This document shows positions 6,633 to 14,400 of a DNA stretch of 33,031 nt, piece after piece; positions within the stretch are counted from its first letter, which is position 1, and every line of letters begins with the position of its first letter. The notes beneath the pieces were generated by a model. The model was not told where the DNA came from. It did not search any database and was given only the letters and a program-made list of their open reading frames with translations. The position numbers were made by a program, and so were the translations under genes. Source of the stretch: a virus; IMG/VR virus record IMGVR_UViG_3300045965_000058, positions 1-33,031 of that record; one strand, 5' to 3'.

Positions 6633-8212
6633 TCAGCGCGGTATGTCAGCGTGAGGCCTGCGGGTGGATTCGGCGTCGGGCCGGGCGTACGAAGACAGGC
6701 GGGGGGGATCGCGCCATAGCGGCTCACGATTTCGCTGGTGACGGTGTTCGCCTGGTAGCCCGAGCCCGCCGTGCCCGCCAACGCAGAGCCACCTTGCCCG
6801 CGCGTATTCTCGCGTTGCAGCGCCGCCTTGATGCGGTCATCCATCGGCCAGGGCCAGAGTGGCCGCGCCGTAGTGCCGCCGGTCCCGTCCTGCAACACGC
6901 CATTCTGGTACTCGTGGCAGGCGCGCGATCCGAGTCCACCTGCTGAGCCGGCCGCGCCCGTATAGAAATGCGGACACCCGCCAATATTGTTGCCCGTCGC
7001 CGCCGTACCCGCCTGACATTCCTTGAAGTTGGTCGGGGCAATGCCTTGGAAGTTGACCGCGTTGGAGCCGGTCTGGCTATAGGTATCATTATCGGCCGCG
7101 GTCGTTTTCAAGGCCGTAATCCGATCGAGGAGCACGCTGCACGGCGCGCCCGCCTGCTCATTCGTATAGGTCACGGTCGGGAGCTTGTATGGACGGGCGT
7201 CGATGAAAATATCGCGCGCGCGCCACGCCCCCGGCGAGTCAGTGCAGAAGACCCGTTGGAAGAAGCCGCTATGGTTCATGGTAAAGCGGATGGGCAGGCG
7301 GACGTAGATGATCGCCCCCATCGTCGTGAAACCGCGCTGGCCGAGGTCCATGCTGTCGGAGTAGGGGCCGATGGGCGTAGTCGGGCTGTAGCACGGATGC
7401 CCTGGCGTCAGTTGCTCGTAGGTCGACGCCGAGATGTAGTTTTCATAAATGAGGTTGGGGTTCGTGTTGCTGTGATAGCCCCATTGCCCCGCCGGCCCGC
7501 CATCGCAGGCCGTATCGCCGGGGAACCCCGCATATCCCTCATGGCGAATCCAAATCCGCCGCACGGTTACGTTGTGGTTGTAGGGGTTGACGAACATGTT
7601 GCGCCCGACGCCAAACCCGCAGATGTCCTCGAATAGCCCATCAGTCAGGTCATTGATTGACCACGGATGCGAGTTGACGCGCGTAGTGACGGGGGCCACG
7701 TTCGAGGCGCAGATGCGACGGAAGGTGAGGTCCGTCGTGGTGCCGGTATATGCGGCGACGAAGACCCCGCCGCGGCTGATGTCGAAACCTTCGAAGACCC
7801 ACGAGCGATTGCCGTCGACCCAGACGCCGCCCAAATCGTCATAGTTGGCATCGATGACCGCCTGGCCTTCGTTCTTCGCTCTGACGGTGATGCGCGTACT
7901 GGGCGTACAACTCTTCCCAGGAACGTGGATGGGCAGGGCCAGCAAGTTCGCGGAGCCCCCATTCGGGAGCCCAGGGCCGGCGTAGGTACCGTTGAGCACC
8001 GTGATCGTGTCGCCGCAGACTGCGATCTGGAGCGCGCGCGCGATCGTACAGGGCGATCCCTCCGCCGTGCAGGCATTCGGGCTCCCAGTACCGGCGGGCG
8101 TGGGCGCCGCGAAGCGCTCGACAGGCACGCGCGGCTCGATGCGGATCGTGCAACTCGCGGCGCCGACGGCCAGCATGACGAAGGCGAGACCTCGCAGCGT
8201 CCATCGAATCAT
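6629..8212 (-). CDS. Lipoprotein with right-handed parallel beta-helix
   Basis: 527 aa from the ATG at 8212, chosen because GGGAGG lies 5 bases upstream and the frame then starts with a compact signal peptide. The lipobox GAASC gives Cys at about residue 21. After a short linker come strands typical of pectate-lyase-like solenoids, with turns DTITVLNGTY, ITVRAKN and WVFEGFDISRGG at about residues 70-160, and about ten cysteines that may form disulphides. Known proteins of this fold cut or bind acidic polysaccharides, and many phage tailspikes use it. A lipid anchor is unusual for a tailspike and instead suggests a cell-envelope protein of the lysogen or infected cell. Catalytic residues cannot be assigned. 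Confidence 0.75.
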   Translation of the reverse strand: MIRWTLRGLAFVMLAVGAASCTIRIEPRVPVERFAAPTPAGTGSPNACTAEGSPCTIARALQIAVCGDTITVLNGTYAGPGLPNGGSANLLALPIHVPGKSCTPSTRITVRAKNEGQAVIDANYDDLGGVWVDGNRSWVFEGFDISRGGVFVAAYTGTTTDLTFRRICASNVAPVTTRVNSHPWSINDLTDGLFEDICGFGVGRNMFVNPYNHNVTVRRIWIRHEGYAGFPGDTACDGGPAGQWGYHSNTNPNLIYENYISASTYEQLTPGHPCYSPTTPIGPYSDSMDLGQRGFTTMGAIIYVRLPIRFTMNHSGFFQRVFCTDSPGAWRARDIFIDARPYKLPTVTYTNEQAGAPCSVLLDRITALKTTAADNDTYSQTGSNAVNFQGIAPTNFKECQAGTAATGNNIGGCPHFYTGAAGSAGGLGSRACHEYQNGVLQDGTGGTTARPLWPWPMDDRIKAALQRENTRGQGGSALAGTAGSGYQANTVTSEIVSRYGAIPPACLRTPGPTPNPPAGLTLTYRAE

Positions 8213-8226
8213 GGAACCTCCCTGCA

Positions 8227-9225
8227 TCATGGATGCGCGACGCCGGTCGCTGGCGCCGAGCAGGCGCTCGCCACGTTGCTGGTATTGACCGCGACTACGG
8301 CGGCCGTGTAGGTCGCGCCGTTATTCAGGCCGGTCAAGGTCGTACTGGGACCGATCCCGACGGCGACAAAGCTACCGCTCGGACAGGGATTCGCGGTGCC
8401 GAGCCCGTAGTAGACCCGATAGCCTGAGAGGTCAGTCAGGACTGAGCCATCGGTATTGTTGGTCGGCGCGCTCCAGGCGGCCACCAGCTTCGAGTTCGTC
8501 GCCGGATTGGCCGGGATGATGAAGTCCTGGAAGGCATGGCCGCCCTCACTGTAATTGCCGGCCGCATCAATCGCCGTGACGCCGAAGTGGGCAATCACGC
8601 TGGCGCCGCTGGCGTCATAAGGAACGACCAGCGACAGGGCATTGGTCGTCGTTTCGCCGATCGCGATATTGGCCGTCCAGTTGTAGTCGCTGACATCCCA
8701 GCTGTAGCGCGAGACGAGGCAGTTGCACGGCTGGTCGAGCGAGGCCGGCCACGTCACGGAATAGCTGACGGATGTCGGCCCGAGGGTCGGCGCGCTGATC
8801 GCCGGCGCGCCGGGCTGGGCGGGCGGCGTCGTATCGCCGGCGGCCACGTTGAACGTGGCGGTCACCGTCTGCGCTGCGGTCATGGTAACCGTACAACTGG
8901 GCGTAGATCCCGAGCACGCGCCAGACCAGCTCGCGAAGGTCGAGCCCGCGGCCTGCGTCGCCGTAATCGTGACGACGTTGCCTGAGGCATAGCCGCTGGT
9001 ACAGCTCGTCCCGCAGTTGATGCTCGGCGGCGCGGTGACCGTGCCCTGGCCCGTGCCGGCTTTCGTGATGGTGAGTGGATAATTCGGAACCGGCGGGAAG
9101 TAGGGCGGCCACCATTGCGTGCTGATCGTCAGGCGATCGCCGTCGTGGACAATCGTCGTACAGCCGCTCACCAGGAGGGCGAGCGCGAGCAGCCCGACGA
9201 GCGCGCGCAGTCTAGGCCGGGTCAA
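8227..9225 (-). CDS. Lipoprotein with InlB-type B-repeat and Fn3-like domains
   Basis: About 332 aa from a TTG at 9225 that overlaps the previous gene by 14 bases; this start puts a clean lipoprotein leader (LLALALLVSGC) at the N-terminus. Residues about 50-125 match the divergent InlB B-repeat pattern (GTVTAPPSINCGTSC, then FASWSGACSG and VTATF), a common bacterial surface module with paired cysteines. Two fibronectin-III-like domains follow (about 130-330; opening DTTPPAQPG and a YRVYYG strand). Such proteins act in adhesion or surface display. No good ribosome site is seen before the TTG, so translational coupling is likely. Its job in a phage late operon is unknown. Confidence 0.7.
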   Translation of the reverse strand: MTRPRLRALVGLLALALLVSGCTTIVHDGDRLTISTQWWPPYFPPVPNYPLTITKAGTGQGTVTAPPSINCGTSCTSGYASGNVVTITATQAAGSTFASWSGACSGSTPSCTVTMTAAQTVTATFNVAAGDTTPPAQPGAPAISAPTLGPTSVSYSVTWPASLDQPCNCLVSRYSWDVSDYNWTANIAIGETTTNALSLVVPYDASGASVIAHFGVTAIDAAGNYSEGGHAFQDFIIPANPATNSKLVAAWSAPTNNTDGSVLTDLSGYRVYYGLGTANPCPSGSFVAVGIGPSTTLTGLNNGATYTAAVVAVNTSNVASACSAPATGVAHP

Positions 9226-9799
9226 CGGAGGTAATCTGCGCGGCGCCGACCGCCGTCGAGAGCGCGCCGGTCCAGGCGGGCGTCGCGTCATCTTCCTTGT
9301 AGACCGTGATCGCCGTCGGTGTCGTACTCCAGCGATTGCGCAGGAGACGAATCGCATTCAGGAGCGACCGGCCCGCTGCCGCAGTGACCGCTTCGACGGC
9401 GCTCATGTCGCGCTTGAAAATCTGATCCGGGATGAGCGCCGCACTCTGGATTCGGTACGGGATATCGAAGCCGAATGTCCCGGCGACGGACACCTGGAGC
9501 GCGACCCAATCCGCGCCGGAGGCAAAAGCGCCGTTGGGGATGTCGAGGCGGTACCACCCTGGCATGTTGGCGGCGGAGATCTCGCGCCATCCTCCCGAGG
9601 CCCACGCGGCGTTGGCCGAGGCCAGCGCGACGAGCGTGATCGGCGTGGGCGCCGCATCGCCCTGGCGATACCACTGGGCGGCGACTGCGGCAGCGGCGAT
9701 CCCGGTCAGCCTGGAATTGTCGACGCTACTGCGGAGCAGGAGCGCGATGCTGACGCCGGTGATATCCGCGACGACGTCGCCGTAGAGTCGATCCGCCAT
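9212..9799 (-). CDS. Tail/baseplate-associated hypothetical protein
   Basis: 195 aa with a GGAGG ribosome site before the ATG. The central part (WREISAANMPGWYRLDIP, then FASGADWVALQVSVAG) and the ending with a two-strand YKEDDATPAW motif resemble beta-domains found in phage proteins encoded next to tail fibres. A helix-rich segment (about 125-155) separates the two parts. It is the first gene after the terminator at 9823-9875. The family is not named with certainty. Confidence 0.6.
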   Translation of the reverse strand: MADRLYGDVVADITGVSIALLLRSSVDNSRLTGIAAAAVAAQWYRQGDAAPTPITLVALASANAAWASGGWREISAANMPGWYRLDIPNGAFASGADWVALQVSVAGTFGFDIPYRIQSAALIPDQIFKRDMSAVEAVTAAAGRSLLNAIRLLRNRWSTTPTAITVYKEDDATPAWTGALSTAVGAAQITSVDPA

Positions 9800-9822
9800 G
9801 CCGGCCTCCGTTGCGCGAGGCC

Positions 9823-9875
9823 AAAAAAGAAACGGGGCCGCCGGTCTTGGTCGTGACCAGGCGACCCCGTTTCTT
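9823..9875 (-). terminator. Strong intrinsic terminator (leftward)
   Basis: In leftward RNA, AAGAAACGGGGTCGCC (9875-9860) pairs with GGCGGCCCCGTTTCTT (9842-9827), 16 positions with one mismatch, and runs into a T-tract (9828-9823). The 17-base loop holds a smaller TGGTC/GACCA hairpin. It separates the tail fibre gene from the accessory block, so expression of that block needs read-through, antitermination or a promoter close to 9799. Confidence 0.85.
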
Positions 9876-9888
9876 CGCGGTGTCCCGC

Positions 9889-9915
9889 CGCGCGGAGTTC
9901 ATGAGGCTCCGCGCG
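9889..9915. other. Second perfect hairpin upstream of the terminator
   Basis: CGCGCGGAG (9889-9897) pairs perfectly with CTCCGCGCG (9907-9915) over a 9-base loop. It lies directly before the terminator in the leftward transcript, without its own T-tract. It may stabilise the 3' end of the structural mRNA. A TATAAG hexamer (leftward, 9948-9943) is nearby but lacks a clear -35 box. Confidence 0.5.
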
Positions 9916-9980
9916 TTCAGCCCCGCTGTGCGTGTCTGCGCCCTTATACCGCTTCTGTCGACGACTCCGCTATGAACAAT

Positions 9981-11411
9981 TCACAGCCCCCCGTACCGCA
10001 CGCGCCAGTAGTCGAGCTCCCACCCGGCCGGCGAAAACGCGCCGGTCGCGCAGCCAAACGAAAGATTCTCGGCCGCCGTGAGATAGGTCGGGTTCGTGAC
10101 ATACGCCTTGAACACGTTGTCGAAGTAGACCGCGACGCCGAGCGCCGCCGTGACCCAGACCACCGTATGGAGTGCGTTGTCGACGGGCACGCCCGAATCG
10201 ATCACCGTTACCGCGCCGGCCTTGCCGAATGCGAGTTGGAAATTGCCGGCCCCCGCCGCGAAAAAGGAGCACGCGACCCAGAGCCCGTTACTGGGATTGA
10301 TCGAGTGGGGGCTATCGTGAAAGCCAATCGCGCCGGCCATCGCATCCGTCGAATAGCGTGCGAAGCGGATCGCGGCCGTCGCGCGCGCGCCGAGCCCGAA
10401 CAGTCCGAGCCCCAGGGCATTGACCGCATCATAGGGGCCGAAGAGATTGGCGTAGTGGCCCGCCGCGAGACCCGCCACGAAGTACTGCCCAGTGATGCGC
10501 AGGAGGCCCGCCGGAGTCAGGCCATAGGTCGCCGCGTCGACGAGGTAGTCATAGCCGAGGATCACGCCGCCAGGCCGAGGCAGAAACTCATCGGCATGAA
10601 GCACCAGCTGTTGCTGGGTTTTGGGGAGTCGGGGGCCGGCGACATGCCGCCAACTCCCGGTAGCTTCGGACTCGAAGACGAAGACATCGCCGGCCACGGT
10701 GTAGTGATCGTGGCCGCCGAGCATGATGAGCAGCGCCGCATCATGCGCGAGACGAAGCTCGCCATCGAAGACTAGCGTGACGACTGTCCCGGCCGGGGCC
10801 GACGACAGCGCCAGGATCGGCGTCGTCCCGGTCACGTGAAACAGGTTGCCATCGGTGCCGAGGACCAGCGTCGAGGCCGAGGCGAGGTTGGCGCCCTTGG
10901 CCCACTCCTGGCGTCCGGTAAAGCGATTCTGACCGAGCCCGGCGACTTGATAGAAGTTCTTCGCGGCGGTGACCTGCGTCCCATAGAAGCGCCCGACTTC
11001 CTCCCAAACGGTGCCCGAGAGCGCGACGAGCAGGACCACGGTCGGATCGGCCAGCGAGAGGTCGGCATTGCCGGCAAGCGAGAACTGCCCCGCGCCGCCG
11101 GCCGCATGCTTGATGACGACGACCTGGCCGGCGTTCGCCATGCGCAGCGCCATCCACGTCCCGTTCTTCATATTCGTCGGGACGCAGTTGGCGAGGTTGG
11201 CCGAGGCCGCACCGCCTGGCGTGGCGACACTCAGGAACGGCGAGACGCCCGCGGCCGGCGTGATGCTCGTCCCGCTCATGGTGATCGAAGTCACCGGCAA
11301 TCCGCCGAGGAGCTCCTTGGTCGCCTGGAGGTTCTGCTCGAAGGCGAGCTTTTGCTCCGCGACCGTCCGCGCGCCATCCTGGAGATAGTTGGGCGCCGTG
11401 AAATTCGTCAC
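9981..11411 (-). CDS. Tail fibre-like protein
   Basis: 476 aa. The N-terminal part (about 1-145) and middle part (about 150-265) each look like the beta modules of phage fibres, with phrases such as AGNADLSLADP and TDGNLFHVTGTTPI followed by TVVTLVFDGELRLAHDA and a Trp-Arg ending. The C-terminal 200 residues resemble a concanavalin/laminin-G-like domain with Gly/Ala-rich strands, which could bind host glycans. It directly follows the tip protein and precedes a strong terminator, so it is the last gene of the core structural operon. The receptor-binding role is inferred from position and composition. Confidence 0.75.
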   Translation of the reverse strand: MTNFTAPNYLQDGARTVAEQKLAFEQNLQATKELLGGLPVTSITMSGTSITPAAGVSPFLSVATPGGAASANLANCVPTNMKNGTWMALRMANAGQVVVIKHAAGGAGQFSLAGNADLSLADPTVVLLVALSGTVWEEVGRFYGTQVTAAKNFYQVAGLGQNRFTGRQEWAKGANLASASTLVLGTDGNLFHVTGTTPILALSSAPAGTVVTLVFDGELRLAHDAALLIMLGGHDHYTVAGDVFVFESEATGSWRHVAGPRLPKTQQQLVLHADEFLPRPGGVILGYDYLVDAATYGLTPAGLLRITGQYFVAGLAAGHYANLFGPYDAVNALGLGLFGLGARATAAIRFARYSTDAMAGAIGFHDSPHSINPSNGLWVACSFFAAGAGNFQLAFGKAGAVTVIDSGVPVDNALHTVVWVTAALGVAVYFDNVFKAYVTNPTYLTAAENLSFGCATGAFSPAGWELDYWRVRYGGL

Positions 11412-11423
11412 GCGCGTTCCTCC

Positions 11424-14400
11424 TCAGTAGCCCGTCAGATGGACATCGACGGTGCCAGCCGCCGAGGCGCCCGTCGCGAGCGCATAACACCGGATCAGCG
11501 GCCCATTGTTGGCGCCGGCGACGTTCTGCTTATCGACGACAATCGGCGCGACGTTGGTCGTAAGGGCGGTCGCCTGGACATTCAGGATCGCCCGATAGGT
11601 ATTCTGCAGGGTGAGCCGCGTGCCGGTCGTGATCGCGATGGCGACGTTGTTCTGGTCCTCGGTGATCGTGTCGGCATCGATGACCAGGTTCAGCCGCGAC
11701 AGCACGGCCTGCGAGGCCGCGGCGCCCGTGATGATCCGGAAGTGATACGTGCCGGCCTCGACATTCTCCAGCGAGCCAGGGAAGGGCAACCAGACAGTAG
11801 TCGTGACCATCGCCGATGACGTGAAGTAGCCCGGAGCGAAGTAGCGCGCGTGGAAATAGCCGGGGCCGAAATACGGGATGGGGAGGCTCGACGCGGCGCT
11901 TTCCGCCGCATACTCGAGCGTCCAGCTTTCCGCGACCATCGTCGTCTGGAGGAGAATCCGCGCCCCGACGCTATCGCCGCTGACGGTGTAGTCGAACTCA
12001 TAGACCATCTGCTGGTAGGTGCCCGCCCAGAACAGCGCGAGCGGATCGGTGACCCAGAACTTCGCCGTATCGGCGCCCCAAAAGATCGTCGGGACACCGG
12101 CCGCGGCGAGGTTGCCACCGAGGATGACGCCATTCGTGATGGTGCCGGGCCAGCCCGCCGCCTTGTAGTCGAAGGCCGTGACCTGGTTGTGAATCCGCAC
12201 ATCGACGAAGGTCACGACGACGGAGGATGCCTCGCTCTCATTGCCGCTGGTATCGACGGCCGCGACGAGGAGCGTCCACTGCCCGAACATCGGCGGCAGG
12301 ATGAAGGGGCTCGCGCTCACGACGCCCACATGGAGCGGCAGCGCACCCGGCCAACTGACCAGGCTCCCCGGCAACCCGCGGACCAGGAAGCCGTCCAGAT
12401 CGGGCGGCGGCGCGGGGTAGTCCCATTCCAGGCGAGTCAGATCCGGCGTCGTCGTGCGCAGATTCTGCGGCGCGGGTGGCGGCGTCGTCTTGCCGATGAC
12501 GGTGTAGTTGAGTACCTCGGCCCAGGGCGAGGCCTGCCCCGAGCGGTTGACCGTCCGCAGGCGCAGATCGTAGGCGATGCCCTCCTCGACTTCCGTGAAC
12601 AGGACGCGCGTCGCGCCGGCCGCGAGTTGCGGCAGGATGTCGTAGGGACTCGTCGCGCCCGTACGCCGAATCCGCGCCTCGAGGTAATCGGCGCGGACGT
12701 TCGAGGTCGACAGATAGCGCAGCGTGACGATGATGGCGGCGCGCAGCGAGCCGTCGAGATCGCGCACCAGCACCGACTCATCAGAGACGACCGCCTCGAT
12801 GATCGGCGTCGGTGGCGCCTGTTCGGTCGCGATCGGCAGCGTCATCTGCGGGTCCCACGGCGGGATCGTGAGTTGGTCCGCCGTGAGGACCGCCGGCGCG
12901 GCATCGACGACCGTCAGCATGGCGGTCAGGTCCGGTCCCGGCCGGATCATGGCCACGATCGCCGGGATGGTTTCGCGCCCGATGATGCCGAGTACGGCCA
13001 GGTCGCCGGGCTCCGGGAGCGGCGGGACCATCGGCGTCGGGAAGGTCAGCGTGTGCGTGAGGCCCGGCCCCGGCGGCGTCTGCACGGGTACGACGACCGA
13101 GCCGAGGTCCGAGAACCGAAAGCGCATCGCATAGACCTGGCCCGTCGACATCGGTATCGCTTCATCGAGCGTCACGCTGGTCCCGAGCCCGGATGGCGTC
13201 GTCGCGACGCTCTTGACGCGGCCCCAGGCGATCCCCCACTCAGTCACATCATGCGCGACCTGGATCAGGTCGCCGCGCCGGCAGGCAAGATTTTCGAGGT
13301 CGGTCTCGAAGCTGTACGTCTCCGGGCGCAATGTGGCCGCCGCGAGCTGATACCGACCCCAGCGCCAGGCCCAATCGGGATCCGTGCAGCCCGGCAGGTC
13401 CATCGACTCAAAGCGTGTCGCGGCGACGACGCCGGGCCCCGCGACCGCGCCATACCCATCCTGGTAGGCGATCCGCTCGACCTGTTGCCAATTCGATTGC
13501 GGATCGACGAAGCCCACCTTGAGCGCGTGGACCTCATCGGGAATCTGGCGCGAGCCGCGGAAGTTGCGCGAGTTGCGCGGCGTGAAGACCTGACGCGGGA
13601 CGCTCTGCGCGAGGTCCCGCACGGTCGCAAACTTCAGGTCATTCATGGTCGGCGTCGCCCGACCCGTCATGGCGATCTCGCGCAACAGCTGATAGACCGT
13701 CGTCGGGAAGTCGACGACCCGATTGTGCGAGCGGCCGCCGGATGAATTCTCGCGGTGCCACGCCTCCAGCGCCGGCAGATCCAGGCGACTATCAGGCACC
13801 GGCCGCGCGTTGCTCTTGGACTCCAGTACCCCGCCCTGGAGCACTTCGCGGTAATGGCTCGCCGGATTCGAGGTACGGCGCACGACCCAGCCGCCGGTGC
13901 CGGTGATCGTCTCGGCATGCAGCGCGACGCGCGCATCGCTGAGCGCGCCGGCATACACGGCGACTTCATCAAGGGTACCCGCGAAGCGCCCGCCGACCGC
14001 ATCGGGGTCCGCGACCGCAAACATGAACGGCGGCGGCGCGCTGCCGGCCCCCCCCTCCGGCTCGATGGTCGGCGCGATCGCATAGAAGTAGGGCGCGACG
14101 GCCCCGACGACGCCCTCGATTACGGCGAAGATGAAGTACCCCGTCGCGAAATACCCAGCGTGAAAGTACCGGGGCGCAAAGTAGGAGACTGAGACCAGGG
14201 CTCGCGGCCGCCGCGGGGCGCCACGCGCGGCGGCGCTGCGGTCGTGGCAGAGCTCCAGGTTGAACGTATCGGCGTAGGGCGTCGTACCGACATTGGCGGT
14301 ATTGACCGGCAACCCGTTGAGCCAGAGCCGCGCGAGGCCGGTCGCGATGTCGTAGACGACCATCGCGTGATAGATGGTGCCCGACACGAGCGACGCGCTC

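Noticed and set aside
11850-13745. Long rightward open frame opposite the tip protein gene
   Set aside because: It lies opposite a certain gpJ gene, has the Arg/Asp-rich composition of an antisense frame in GC-rich DNA, and no ribosome site.
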